64,000 nt of DNA from Paenibacillus piri (lineage in GTDB: Bacteria > Bacillota > Bacilli > Paenibacillales > NBRC-103111), in assembly GCF_004354045.1 (NCBI RefSeq), contig NZ_SMRT01000005.1, positions 297,724-361,723 on the forward strand, in the 5' to 3' direction. Below are positions 18,751-28,583 of the stretch, in pieces (the stretch's first letter is position 1; every line of letters begins with the position of its first letter). The notes under the pieces were generated by a model that was not told where the DNA came from, ran no database searches, and saw nothing but the letters and a program-made list of their open reading frames with translations. Both the position numbers and the translations under genes were made by a program.

Positions 18751-19073
18751 TACGTGGTTGGCGTGCCAAGAACCGAAAATAATCGGAGTAAATTTAATAT
18801 AAATAAATCCACCTTTGGTAGTATTTATGCTGTAAATTTCATGATGGGACAATGGACCCATGGACAAATTTGCCAAAAAGGAATATCATCCTACAGTGTC
18901 GAAAAGGAAATCTTATACATTGTCAAAAGAGCTCAAATTAAGGCGGTGGAACTATTATTTTTGTGGTGAAAGCGATTTATTTGGAGGAAAACGGCTTTAT
19001 CTGTCGAATAACATGACAGGACAAGTAATATTTTCCAAGCATAGCAATTACTTCAGCTAAGGTGGTGGTTCCT
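18751..19073. other. AT-rich stretch between the IS remnants and the chemoreceptor
   Basis: Clearly more AT-rich than its surroundings. Two overlapping short frames on the plus strand (18754-18969 and 18860-19060, the latter 66 codons, basic, with YYFCGESDLFGGKRLYLS) are open but have no recognised similarity and only poor ribosome binding sites. Likely remnant of transferred DNA. Confidence 0.5.
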
Positions 19074-21242
19074 TTGAAAGGAATACTGTCTATACTTAAG
19101 GAATGGACAGCCAAGATCAGTAAACGGTTCACGGCAGGACAAGCTGCGGCAAGCGGCGGGGGAAACAACGGAGCGTCAGAACGGGTGCCCGGATCATTGA
19201 AAGGGATGCGGCTGGAAAATCCGATAAAATCCGTAGGGATGAAATTATTTTTAATTTTTTTGGTCAGCATATTATTTTTTGTACTTACGGTAGGTTTTAC
19301 TTCCTACAATATTTCCAAAGGCGTTATTCAGAAAAAGGTTGCGGACGCCTCGGAGCAGACTATTATACAGGCGGGGCAAAAGCTTGATCTGCTATATGGC
19401 AATTATGAGGATTTAACGATGCAGCTGCTGCTGGATGAAGAAATGAAGAAATTGCTGGCAGCGATCATCGGCTTGGAGAAAAACTCTTTCGATTACTTGC
19501 AAACACGGCAAAAAATAGGAGAAAAGCTGAACGTTTACGCCTATGCCAACAAATCGATCAAGGCGCTTCATTTGTTTGCGATGAACGGGGAGCCGGTCAG
19601 CTCCGCGGGCGGCTCGGCGGCCCCGAAGGAAAATGTCGATAAAGAGGCGTGGTTTAAAAAAATCGTCGACGAGGGCGGCAAGGCGGCATGGCTGGAAACG
19701 AAACCGAAAGGCTATTTCGAAACCGCAGGCGCCACACCGACATTCGCTATCGGGCGCGTACTTAAAAATACGACGAACAGCAGTCAGCAAAATGTGCTGT
19801 TGATCGAGATCAGTACGGACGTGCTGAGCAAAGAGCTGACTGAAATCCAAATGGGAGAAGGCGGCCAGACGCTGATTCTTTCACCGGATATGAATGTGGT
19901 TTATTCCCAGGATGCGGCATCGTTGGGACAAAAAACAAAAATCGACGTTGCAGCCGATTCTTTGGAAGGCGAAAACCACAACATTATGAATGTGAAAAAA
20001 GATTTGCAGCTCGTATATTTCAAATCCGGTAAAACGGGATGGCATTTAATGGGCGCCATGCCGGTCGAAGAGCTGATCAAGGATGCCAAAATCATATCAT
20101 ACATAACATGGGTGATGGCGTTGATCGCGGCTGTCATAGCCGTCGTCATCGGGATCATTGTCGCCAATATGATAGGACGACCGATTATTACGCTTCGCAA
20201 TCTGATGAAGGATGGCGAGCAGGGGAACCTGACGGTCCGGATGACAGTGAAATCCCAGGACGAAATCGGCCAGCTGGGCAACAGCTTCAACGAAATGATG
20301 CAAAAGATTACGGCGCTGGTGCAGCAGACAAACGTTTCCGCGCAGGAAGTGCTCTATACCGCTACAGAGCTGTCGGACGCCTCCAAGAAGACGGCTACGT
20401 CTGCGAAGGAAATTGCCGTTGCGACCGAAGAAATCGCCGGCGGCGCATCCAGCCTGGCTGTCGAGTCGGAGCGCGGCAATGAGCTGACTCACAACATCGG
20501 CGTGCAAATGAAAGCCGTTGTCGAGGCCAACGTCGTCATGGGAACCGCCGCATCCGATGTGCAGAAGTCCAGTGAGCAGGGGATACAGTACATGTCCGAG
20601 CTGATCAACAAGACGAATGCAACGGAAGCGATGACCCGCAACATGGTGGAGAAAGTAGATAATTTGAAAGAAAGCACGCGCTCGATTCGCAAAATTCTTG
20701 AAGTGCTGAGCAACGTTTCGAAGCAGACCAATATTTTGTCGCTCAATGCGACGATTGAAGCGGCCCGCGCAGGCGCGGCCGGCAAAGGATTCATGGTGGT
20801 TGCGGACGAAATTCGCAAGCTCGCGGACCAGTCTCGTCAATCGATCGAAATCGTAGGTACCATTACCGAAACGATTCAAAGAGAAATTGACGAAACCGTC
20901 AACGTTCTGTCGACAGCGTATCCGATTTTCCAGGAGCAGATTGCATCCGTTAAAGAGGCGGATTCGATCTTCAAGCAGGTGCAGACTCACATGGGCGGCT
21001 TTATCGGCCAGCTGTCCGAGGTGACGGAATCGATCAGCAATCTGGATGCGGCGCAGCTTGTTTTGTCCGATGCGATGTCCAACGTGAGCGCCGTGGCGGA
21101 GGAGTCTTCGGCTACTTCACAGGAAGTCGCTTCGCTCAGCTCCGAGCAGATGAATATTAGCGACGGGCTCGTCCGCTTGTCGGACAAGCTGGATCAGCTG
21201 TCCAATTCGTTGAAAGACTCGCTCTCCAAATTCGAGGTTTAA
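19074..21242 (+). CDS. Methyl-accepting chemotaxis protein
   Basis: 722 residues. A cytoplasmic N-terminal tail of about 55 residues precedes TM1 (about 57-82), an extracellular Cache-type sensor (about 85-325), TM2 (about 345-370), a HAMP domain (IGRPIITLRNLMKDGEQGNL) and a long coiled-coil signalling domain whose tip reads NILSLNATIEAARAGAAGKGF, the CheA/CheW contact. Start TTG 19074 has AAGGTGG about 9 nt upstream; the GTG codons inside that site are rejected. The ligand is not predictable. Located directly beside the IS island, expressed alone with its own terminator. Confidence 0.94.
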   Translation: MKGILSILKEWTAKISKRFTAGQAAASGGGNNGASERVPGSLKGMRLENPIKSVGMKLFLIFLVSILFFVLTVGFTSYNISKGVIQKKVADASEQTIIQAGQKLDLLYGNYEDLTMQLLLDEEMKKLLAAIIGLEKNSFDYLQTRQKIGEKLNVYAYANKSIKALHLFAMNGEPVSSAGGSAAPKENVDKEAWFKKIVDEGGKAAWLETKPKGYFETAGATPTFAIGRVLKNTTNSSQQNVLLIEISTDVLSKELTEIQMGEGGQTLILSPDMNVVYSQDAASLGQKTKIDVAADSLEGENHNIMNVKKDLQLVYFKSGKTGWHLMGAMPVEELIKDAKIISYITWVMALIAAVIAVVIGIIVANMIGRPIITLRNLMKDGEQGNLTVRMTVKSQDEIGQLGNSFNEMMQKITALVQQTNVSAQEVLYTATELSDASKKTATSAKEIAVATEEIAGGASSLAVESERGNELTHNIGVQMKAVVEANVVMGTAASDVQKSSEQGIQYMSELINKTNATEAMTRNMVEKVDNLKESTRSIRKILEVLSNVSKQTNILSLNATIEAARAGAAGKGFMVVADEIRKLADQSRQSIEIVGTITETIQREIDETVNVLSTAYPIFQEQIASVKEADSIFKQVQTHMGGFIGQLSEVTESISNLDAAQLVLSDAMSNVSAVAEESSATSQEVASLSSEQMNISDGLVRLSDKLDQLSNSLKDSLSKFEV

Positions 21243-21291
21243 AAGGGACGCGGCTCGGAGTGATATTCCGGTTACTATACTATTCGAACGA

Positions 21292-21337
21292 AACAATCTT
21301 TTTCATGGCGTACTTGCCGTGAAAAAGATTGTTTTTT
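21292..21337 (+). terminator. Strong terminator of the chemoreceptor gene
   Basis: Perfect 14-bp stem AACAATCTTTTTCA (21292-21305) / TGAAAAAGATTGTT (21320-21333), T-run to 21337. Confidence 0.93.
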
Positions 21338-21511
21338 ATTTGCCGATTCCCTCTTCATGCACAAACGAAGCTTATACATGAAGGACGCCGCAATTGTTTT
21401 CCGATGCGCCTCGCCGCAAAAAGCTTATAAAAACCGGGCGGCTTATTGTTTGAGCGGTCCGGCAGCCGATCATAATGATACTGTAACGGAAAAAGCGAAA
21501 GGGTGCCCGGT

Positions 21512-23317
21512 ATGAACCATGAGAAGCCGCTTAAAAAGCATCGTTTATTTTATATTTTGCTTATAATCGTTTCGCTGCTGGTCGTTTTAAACATCCGGCT
21601 GTTTTGGATTCAAGTGGCGGCAAGCCGCAGTTGGACGAGCAGGGGGATCGACCTGGTGGAAAATTCGGTTATTCAACGGGAACAAGGGATTGTGCTGGAC
21701 AGCGGCCGCGGCGATTTCTATGACCGCAGCGGGCAGCCTCTGACCGGCCGGGAAATTCCAGTTCTGACCGTGTTTCCGGTACATCAGGATAAAGGAAAGG
21801 CCGGTAAGGAGTTAAACAGGCGGATCGCGGATATTTTGCATGTGCCGGAGTCCGTATGGATACAGTTTGTCGGGCCGTTGAAGTCTCCTCGGGTGTGGAG
21901 CGTCGATGGAGCGGAGGTCGCTTTAAACGAACGGCAAATCGCACAAATATCGGAACTGGGGCTGCCCCAGCTGGCCGTTACCCGCTTGAAGCAGCGTTAT
22001 GCGGATTCGCAGCTCGCGAGCCAAGTGATCGGCTTCATCGGACAAGATCCGAACCGGATTACCCGGCAGTATACGGACCAGATCCATCGCGGGGAGCTTC
22101 AGCTGACGAGCAAAATTGGCGGGGCCGGGCTGGAGAAAACGTTCGAGCCGTGGCTGCAGGGAATCGGGGCGACTTCGGTGTCGCTGTTTACGGATGCGGC
22201 CAAGCACCCGCTTCCAGGTCTCGATGCGCGCATCGTAACGCCGCAGAACGGCTACTATCCGGTGAAGGTGGTCACGACACTGGATACGGCGGTCCAGCGC
22301 AAGATCGAGCAGGCGATGGACGCTTTGCAAATTCGCGATGGCGCCGTCGTCGTTCTGGATGCAGCCAACGCGGATATCGTCGCGATGGCCAGCCGTCCCG
22401 ATTTTAACCCGCAGCACGTCGATCTGCAGCAGGGCGCATGGCGCAACCGGGCGTTGAAATCGGCGGCGCCCGGGTCAATTTTTAAAACCGTGACTGCGGC
22501 CGCCGCTTTGGAGGAGCGCGCGGTCAAGCCTGACGACATGTTCGAATGCACCGGCGAGTTGGGCAAATACGGGCTAACCTGCTGGAATAAACAAGGCCAC
22601 GGCCGGATCAGCTTCCGGGAAGGATATGCGCAATCCTGCAATATTGTGTTTGCGAAAATAGCCGAAAAGCTGAAGGGAGCGACGATGGAAGAGTACGCCC
22701 GCAAGCTCGGCTTAACGGTTCCGGTTGGCTGGCAGGGAGATTTCATGCAGGCGTCGGACTTCCGGGAACTGGATGCGGAGGAAGGCGGGCAAGTATTTGC
22801 CGGATCGACTCCGAAGGAGGATGGAGGGGTAAAGGCGCAGTCGGCGATCGGCCAGCGCGATGTCATGATCACTCCGCTGGAGGCCGCCAACATGGTTGTG
22901 ACGCTGCTCCGGCAAGGAAAGGTGCTGTCGCCGCGGATCGTGAAGGAGGTCCGATTCCAAAACGGCAGGCTGATGGAAGCGTTCGCCGAGAAGCGGGTCG
23001 GCGGCTTGCCGGGCGGTATTTCGGCGGGAACAGCGAAGACGCTGCTGTCCTGGATGGACGATGTGGTGGATCATGGAACCGGGAAATCGCTGCAATCCGC
23101 CAAGTGGTCGCTCGCAGGGAAATCCGGCACGGCGCAGGTGACGGATAAAAGCGGCAGCCCCCGCGTCAATCAATGGTTCATCGGCTACGGCCCGACGGAG
23201 CATCCGGCGTATGCGGCGGCTGTTATGGTCGGAGGCATGCCGGAAACGGCAGCGAATAAATCGCTGCCGTTGTTCAAGGAAGTGATGGATATATTGGCGT
23301 CGTCCGCCGTTCAATGA
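21512..23317 (+). CDS. pbpI: Class B penicillin-binding protein, PbpI/YrrR-like
   Basis: 601 residues. TM anchor at residues 11-32, dimerisation/pedestal domain, then a transpeptidase domain with S322-x-x-K325 (GSIFK), S375-C-N377 and K537-S-G-T540. These are the three catalytic motifs of a functional D,D-transpeptidase that crosslinks peptidoglycan. B. subtilis pbpI (yrrR) lies just past the yrrN-yrrO-udk-greA block, which supports the PbpI assignment; SpoVD and PbpB relatives are alternatives. Start ATG 21512 has AAAGGGTG upstream. Its 3' end overlaps the convergent kinase gene by 7 nt. Confidence 0.9.
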   Translation: MNHEKPLKKHRLFYILLIIVSLLVVLNIRLFWIQVAASRSWTSRGIDLVENSVIQREQGIVLDSGRGDFYDRSGQPLTGREIPVLTVFPVHQDKGKAGKELNRRIADILHVPESVWIQFVGPLKSPRVWSVDGAEVALNERQIAQISELGLPQLAVTRLKQRYADSQLASQVIGFIGQDPNRITRQYTDQIHRGELQLTSKIGGAGLEKTFEPWLQGIGATSVSLFTDAAKHPLPGLDARIVTPQNGYYPVKVVTTLDTAVQRKIEQAMDALQIRDGAVVVLDAANADIVAMASRPDFNPQHVDLQQGAWRNRALKSAAPGSIFKTVTAAAALEERAVKPDDMFECTGELGKYGLTCWNKQGHGRISFREGYAQSCNIVFAKIAEKLKGATMEEYARKLGLTVPVGWQGDFMQASDFRELDAEEGGQVFAGSTPKEDGGVKAQSAIGQRDVMITPLEAANMVVTLLRQGKVLSPRIVKEVRFQNGRLMEAFAEKRVGGLPGGISAGTAKTLLSWMDDVVDHGTGKSLQSAKWSLAGKSGTAQVTDKSGSPRVNQWFIGYGPTEHPAYAAAVMVGGMPETAANKSLPLFKEVMDILASSAVQ

Positions 23318-24600
23318 AAGGATGCGGGAGACAGCGAAGGGAGCATTAGCGAAAAGCAGGTGCCTTTGCCGACTTCGCTGGTCACGTCGATTTTCCCCTG
23401 AAAAGTTTGAATCGCTTTGTATGTAACCATCATGCCAAGCCCGGTGCCTTTATTGCGTGTGGAATAAAAGGGCGTTCCCAGCCTGCGGATTTCCTCCGGC
23501 GTCATTCCGACGCCGTGATCGATAATGTCGATGCACACATAGTCAGCCTGTACGGCGGCATTTATTTTCAGTTTGCCGCCTCCGGGCATAGCTTCGATGC
23601 CGTTTTTACACAGCTGGACGATGCACTGGACAAATTTTTCTTTATTGACGCTAATAAACAGCCGCTCGTCCATCTCCGCCACTACTTCAACCTTGCTCAA
23701 GGAAGCATAGGAGAGAATCGACTGGATCGCCTGCTGAATCAACGGTTTGGCGTCTAACAGCTCGATTGACTCCAGATGAGGCTTGGCAAATGCCAAATAA
23801 TTGGTAATCATCGCCTGCGCTTTGTCTATTTCTTCTATGACCATTTGCGTGTAAATTTGCCGTTTTTCCTCATTGATGCCGGGCTGCTTCAGCATTTGCA
23901 TAAAGCCGCGGGCAACGGTCATCGGATTGCGGATTTCATGGGCGAACGATGCGGCCAGCCCGCTTAGCGCGTCCATTTTTTCACTTTGCTGATACTGCCT
24001 GCGGAGGCTGAGGTTCGTTTTAAACTGTTCGATGATCCAGATAGCCAAGCTGAGTGTAACACTGTGAATGCAGCTGAACAATCCGAAAAAAGCTATTGTG
24101 CTCCAGGTGATCGGGATGTTTTCCCACAGCAAAGTGAGGAAAGCCGGAATGGAAACGATGATGCCGCTGATAAAGCCGGCGGCGGCGGCAAACAGAACGT
24201 TGCGGAGCTTGCTCTGACCGGTGATGAACGGCTTGCATAGCGATATGAAGATCATGGTTGCGACGATGCAGACGACAGACATCAGGCAAGCAGCCAAGCT
24301 CCCGCCCAAATAGAAACGGAATGCCAGTATCGCAGCAGCCGCAAACCATGCGGATTTCCGACCGGCATACAGGATGAGGATGACCAGTGGAACGCCCCGC
24401 AAATCGTACACGTGCCCGGGAGACAGCTCCAGGCCCATCGCAATGCACAGCAGCGACGCGATAGTGCACAGTATCGTTATAATCTGCCGGTTGACGATCT
24501 GTTGAAATTTATGGACGCGGTCTATCCAAAACACATGGTACAGCATGACCGGCATAATGATAATCAACATGTTTAAAAGCAAATGCCGCAAAATGTTCAA
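23311..24600 (-). CDS. Membrane sensor histidine kinase, KinB-like
   Basis: 429 residues. Six hydrophobic segments between residues 5 and 192 form a 5TM-5TMR_LYT-type sensor without an extracellular domain. The phospho-acceptor is H221 in SFAHEIRNPMT; N, G1 and G2 boxes are NGIEAMPGGG, DHGVGM and KGTGLGM. KinB-type kinases feed the Spo0F/Spo0A phosphorelay, and no response regulator is adjacent, which fits. Start TTG (24600-24598) follows AAGGTGG. The tail overlaps the 3' end of pbpI by 7 nt on the opposite strand. Confidence 0.88.
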   Translation of the reverse strand: MNILRHLLLNMLIIIMPVMLYHVFWIDRVHKFQQIVNRQIITILCTIASLLCIAMGLELSPGHVYDLRGVPLVILILYAGRKSAWFAAAAILAFRFYLGGSLAACLMSVVCIVATMIFISLCKPFITGQSKLRNVLFAAAAGFISGIIVSIPAFLTLLWENIPITWSTIAFFGLFSCIHSVTLSLAIWIIEQFKTNLSLRRQYQQSEKMDALSGLAASFAHEIRNPMTVARGFMQMLKQPGINEEKRQIYTQMVIEEIDKAQAMITNYLAFAKPHLESIELLDAKPLIQQAIQSILSYASLSKVEVVAEMDERLFISVNKEKFVQCIVQLCKNGIEAMPGGGKLKINAAVQADYVCIDIIDHGVGMTPEEIRRLGTPFYSTRNKGTGLGMMVTYKAIQTFQGKIDVTSEVGKGTCFSLMLPSLSPASFH

Positions 24601-24701
24601 GACAGTAGGACCACCTTATTGTCAACAATGTAAAAACTTCGGACGTGTCTAATTCTTACATCCGTATTCGACACAATTTTTCAATTTCCTACTTAATCCA
24701 A

Positions 24702-24747
24702 CAAAAAACCTTTCTACCTCATGAAAATGTTCCTGGGTAAAAAGGTT
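24702..24747 (-). terminator. Terminator of the phosphoesterase gene
   Basis: On the minus strand, AACCTTTTTACC pairs with GGTAGAAAGGTT (24747-24736 with 24718-24707) and runs into T7. Confidence 0.85.
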
Positions 24748-24766
24748 CTGATTCGTGTATGATGAT

Positions 24767-25816
24767 CTAAATCTTCGTAAGCGGAATGCGCCACTCGGCG
24801 GATTCAATCCAGGAACGATCGCTGAATTCGCGGCCGCGCAGCACGACCTGATGCGGGTAAACCTGTACATACAACCCTTGCGCCGGATTGGACGAGCTGC
24901 CCGGAACGGAGCGTGTCCGGCCAACGGAAGCATTGTTGATCCAATGAAACGAATTTTCCGCGTTATAATGCTCCTCGCCGACAAAATTGCGGTGGCTATG
25001 ACCGGAGAGTACAAACACATTGCGGTAAGGCTCGAGAATCGCTCTGAATTGCTTGGCCCGGATCAAGCGGTGGGATTGACCGTCCGTACCCGGCGCAGGC
25101 AGCGGCTGATGAATAAAGATGATTGCGGGCCGGCCGTCTTCATGGACTTTCATTATTTGCTGCAGCCATTCAAGCTGTTCATCCGAATACCAGGCGCCTT
25201 CGCCGACCTCCGGTTTTTCCTGCACATAGCATTCCTGCGACATCATAATCAGATGAACGCCATTGATCCATGCATCGATGTAAGCTTTTTTGTTGTAGTA
25301 GGCCATGAACGTAATAAATCGGTCGCGGGCCATCTTGTCGGTTTTGCCATTCGGCATCGTTTCGGTAGAAAAGGCTCCTTTCGAAGTTAGCCATATGTCA
25401 TAATAATCATGGTTGCCCATATTGGCGTAAAGCTGCGGAAGCTTGTAGTCGTTCAAAATCGTCTTCAGCAGCTTGTAATCGCTTGCTCTTCCGAAATCGG
25501 TCAGATCGCCGCCGAGCACAACGGTATCAAGCGGCGTTTCCCATTCGGCAATGTCCTTCAGCGCCATGTGGAGCTTATCCGTCATGGACGATTCCCCGAC
25601 CGAGATGTGAAGGTCGCTCAGCAGAAAGAAGGACAAGAGAGGCTCTTTGGCCGCCTCCTCGACAGGGAGAGCCGGACCGGGTACAGCCTTACCCGCTTCA
25701 AACTCGGTCTCTGCGGCCACCATCCAACGCCGGACAAAGGGGATCGAAGCGGACGCTCCGGCCGATAAAAAGGCGAGGGACATTAATAATTTTTTGACAA
25801 AACTTCTCCGGTTCAT
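24767..25816 (-). CDS. Tat-exported calcineurin-like metallophosphoesterase
   Basis: 349 residues. The N-terminus MNRRSFVKKLLMSLAFLSAG is a twin-arginine signal (RRSFVKK then a hydrophobic core). The metal-binding motifs are all present: DLHIS, GGDLTD, GNHDYYD, the HQPL histidine and GHSHR. The enzyme is therefore an exported binuclear-metal phosphoesterase; substrate unknown. Start ATG 25816 is preferred, with GGGTGAT upstream; the GTG at 25834 would add MGDNAF. It stands alone with its own terminator. Confidence 0.88.
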   Translation of the reverse strand: MNRRSFVKKLLMSLAFLSAGASASIPFVRRWMVAAETEFEAGKAVPGPALPVEEAAKEPLLSFFLLSDLHISVGESSMTDKLHMALKDIAEWETPLDTVVLGGDLTDFGRASDYKLLKTILNDYKLPQLYANMGNHDYYDIWLTSKGAFSTETMPNGKTDKMARDRFITFMAYYNKKAYIDAWINGVHLIMMSQECYVQEKPEVGEGAWYSDEQLEWLQQIMKVHEDGRPAIIFIHQPLPAPGTDGQSHRLIRAKQFRAILEPYRNVFVLSGHSHRNFVGEEHYNAENSFHWINNASVGRTRSVPGSSSNPAQGLYVQVYPHQVVLRGREFSDRSWIESAEWRIPLTKI

Positions 25817-25834
25817 AAATGCGTTATCACCCAC

Positions 25835-26165
25835 TCTGTAAAATGCTGCGTAAAGCTGATTGTAACTGGATTAATTATACCTTGCGGGCCGCGGGTTCAC
25901 AACATATTTCGGCATGAAACGGGGGGCTTGCGGAACTGTATCCGCAGCGGAAGCAAACGAATAATCGCGCGGGAAATCGCAGCTCGCGGACAGGCGCTGA
26001 AACAACGGTGGCTTCGACTCCCGCTTATACCGGATTATCGGTCTGGATATCGGGCGTTGGGGCAAATTAGATTGTTTTTTGATCCGTCTCTTCGTTAATG
26101 AAATCGCTCCTAATATGCATTATGATAACAATGAAGGAGATTTTGATACGGAGAGGAGACTTACG
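25835..26165. other. Intergenic region between divergent phosphoesterase and aldo/keto reductase genes
   Basis: Holds the two divergent promoters, which could not be placed with confidence. Small frames in this stretch lack ribosome binding sites and are not called. Confidence 0.4.
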
Positions 26166-27149
26166 GTGAAATATCGAATAATTCCGAATACCGATTTGAA
26201 CGCATCGATCATCTGCCTGGGCACCTCGAACCTCGGCACCCCGATCGGGGAACGGGAATCGTCCGGGATCGTTGATGCTTATGCGGATTGTGGCGGCAAT
26301 TTCCTCGATACGGCCGAAGTGTATGCGAACTGGCTGCCTGTCGAACCGAACAGCAGCGAACGGTTTATCGGCAAGTGGATGAAGGAAAGAGGAAGCCGCA
26401 GCCGGATGGTGCTGGCGACAAAGGGCGGACATCCGCGGCTCGAAACGCCTGCGGTCTCGAGGCTGTCCGACAGTGAAATTCGCGACGATATCGAAGGAAG
26501 CTTGCAGCGTCTGCAAACGGACTATATCGATCTTTATTATTTGCACCGCGACGATCCGAACCGTCCGGTCGAGCTGATCGTCGAACTGCTGGAGGAACAG
26601 GTCAGAAAAGGAAATATCCGCCACTATGCCTGCTCCAACTGGTCGCTGGACCGTATGGAGCAAGCTAGGCAGTATGCGGCGAAGCAAGGTTATACCGGTT
26701 TTGCGGCCGCAAGCAATCTGTGGAATTTAGGCGACGTTAGTCCCGGCGCCATTCAAGATCCGTCCATGGTGGCGACGGACCGGGAGCTGATCGTTTGGCA
26801 TGCCGAAACGGGGATGCCGCTCATTCCGTACAGCTCGCAGGCGAACGGTTTTTTCAGCGGCAAATACCGCAGGGATCAGACGGTAACGCCCGAATTGGCA
26901 AAGACAAGCGTGTTCCGCAAGTACGCCAACGAAACGAATTTTGCACGGCTGGAACGGGTGGAGCGGATCGCGAGAAAACGTCATGCGACGCCAAACCAGA
27001 TTGCTCTGGCATGCCTGCTGGCGCAGCCATTTCCCGTATATCCGGTAGTCGGCTGCAAACATAAGGAGCATGTGCTTGACAGCGTGGGTGCGGCCGATAT
27101 TGAATTGGATCCGCAAACCGTATCATATATCTGGTCGGGCGGGCAGTAA
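26166..27149 (+). CDS. Aldo/keto reductase
   Basis: 327 residues with an (alpha/beta)8 barrel. The catalytic tetrad is visible as D in FLDTAEVY, the tyrosine of the same block, K in VLATKGG and H in YYLHRDDP. NADPH-binding residues lie near the C-terminus (VVGCKHKEHV). Such enzymes reduce aldehydes or sugars; the adjacent genes give no hint of a substrate. Start GTG 26166 follows GAGAGGAG; an in-frame upstream start has no site. Confidence 0.92.
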   Translation: MKYRIIPNTDLNASIICLGTSNLGTPIGERESSGIVDAYADCGGNFLDTAEVYANWLPVEPNSSERFIGKWMKERGSRSRMVLATKGGHPRLETPAVSRLSDSEIRDDIEGSLQRLQTDYIDLYYLHRDDPNRPVELIVELLEEQVRKGNIRHYACSNWSLDRMEQARQYAAKQGYTGFAAASNLWNLGDVSPGAIQDPSMVATDRELIVWHAETGMPLIPYSSQANGFFSGKYRRDQTVTPELAKTSVFRKYANETNFARLERVERIARKRHATPNQIALACLLAQPFPVYPVVGCKHKEHVLDSVGAADIELDPQTVSYIWSGGQ

Positions 27150-27181
27150 TCGCAAGGAATAGCGGCATGTCGGTATATTGG

Positions 27182-27219
27182 ATGGCTTTCATCTTTTCGG
27201 GATGGCGGCCATTTTTTTT
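27182..27219 (+). terminator. Terminator of the aldo/keto reductase gene
   Basis: ATGGC (27182-27186) pairs with GCCAT (27208-27212) around an inner CATC/GATG stem, followed by T8. Confidence 0.75.
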
Positions 27220-27359
27220 GTTGCATAGTTGTGTGTTAATTTCTTGTCGCTTCAGCCGGGCTCATGTCCGGGTACTAGAGAAAGATAGTACTTAATAATT
27301 TCGCGGCTTTGGCTATACTTAAATTAAAAGGCAAGCTTTTGAAAGAAGGTGCATGTGCG

Positions 27360-28583
27360 ATGAGCAAAAAATGGGTTGAACATGAAGGGCTGAGGTGGGT
27401 GGAACGCGGAATCGTAACCCGCGAGCAGTACGAGCAAATCGTCGGCTTATATGAAGATAAAAAGCATGCAATCGGCATCCTCCCGCTGCTGGGCGCAATA
27501 TTGGTCGGACTCGGCATCTTAAGCTTTGTCGCCGCCAATTGGCAGGATATTCCGCAGCTGGCGCGGCTCATTCTGATCGCGACGGTTATGGCGGCCTTTT
27601 ATACCGGAGGAGAAATGCTGCTGAGAAAAGGCCACGACAAGCTCGGGATAGCCATGGTTGCGCTCGGTTTGACCGCTTTTGGGAGCGGGATTATTTTAAC
27701 GGGCCAAATGTTCCATTTGGTTGCTTACGACATCACGTCGTTCATCGTCTGGGGAATCGCCGGAACGGTGCTCACCTATATATACCGCAGCCGTTTCCTG
27801 TATTTGCTCAGCCTGCTGATTTTCACGTCGGCTCAAATTTACAGTTCTCTGGAAATGCATCATTTCAGCGGCATCGCTTTCGCAATCATGATCGTCGGAC
27901 TCGGCTACTACGGCTGGAAACGTCAGAACGCGCTGCTGACCTGGTGCTTCAGCTTGAGCTTTGTCATCCAATCGCTCATTCTGGTTGCAAGCAAGGACTG
28001 GAAAGCTTTATGGTTCTTCGTTCCGGTTATGGCTTTGTACACGGCAGGCGATTATTTGAAGGACCGCAGCCCGGGATACGCCGTGCAGTCGGTGCCGCTA
28101 ATCGCCGCTTTCGTCTTTGACGTGATTGCCGTTCTGTTCTACGACGATACAGGCGTGATTCGGCTGAGGGAGCTGCTGCCGGGAGCGACTAATTTTATAC
28201 TCATTATGCTGCTGCTGTTCGCTGTCTCGGTGTATGGCAAGCTGATCCATAAGCGTGCTTCCAGCGCGTTCGAATGGATTTTGGTCGTACCGTTCGCCTA
28301 CTTGCCGTCCGGTGCTGCGGTCCTTTACTTGCTGGCGCTATTTTTCTTCGCGCTCTATGTGCTTTGGAGAGGATATATCGAGGAATGGCGGTTTAAAATA
28401 AATTTCGGCACCGTGCTTTTTATTTGCGCAACAATGGTGGCGTACGGCAAATTAACATGGGCATTCATGGATAAATCGCTGTTTTTCATATTGGGCGGGT
28501 TGCTGCTGCTGTTGTTAAGCTGGTTTCTGAACCGCAGGAAAAAGCAATTTTTTGACGAGGTTAAAGGAGGGGGATCCTCATGA
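27360..28583 (+). CDS. DUF2157 multi-spanning membrane protein
   Basis: 407 residues. A short soluble head (WVERGIVTREQYEQIVGLYE, typical of DUF2157) precedes about 11-12 membrane helices. Function of the family is unknown; it commonly pairs with a GDYXXLXY protein, as here. Start ATG 27360 has AGAAGGTG 9 nt upstream. The stop overlaps the next start codon in an ATGA junction, so translation is coupled. Confidence 0.88.
   Translation: MSKKWVEHEGLRWVERGIVTREQYEQIVGLYEDKKHAIGILPLLGAILVGLGILSFVAANWQDIPQLARLILIATVMAAFYTGGEMLLRKGHDKLGIAMVALGLTAFGSGIILTGQMFHLVAYDITSFIVWGIAGTVLTYIYRSRFLYLLSLLIFTSAQIYSSLEMHHFSGIAFAIMIVGLGYYGWKRQNALLTWCFSLSFVIQSLILVASKDWKALWFFVPVMALYTAGDYLKDRSPGYAVQSVPLIAAFVFDVIAVLFYDDTGVIRLRELLPGATNFILIMLLLFAVSVYGKLIHKRASSAFEWILVVPFAYLPSGAAVLYLLALFFFALYVLWRGYIEEWRFKINFGTVLFICATMVAYGKLTWAFMDKSLFFILGGLLLLLLSWFLNRRKKQFFDEVKGGGSS

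Noticed and set aside
20097..20990. 297-codon minus-strand frame inside the chemoreceptor
   Set aside because: Antisense of the MCP signalling domain, no ribosome binding site.
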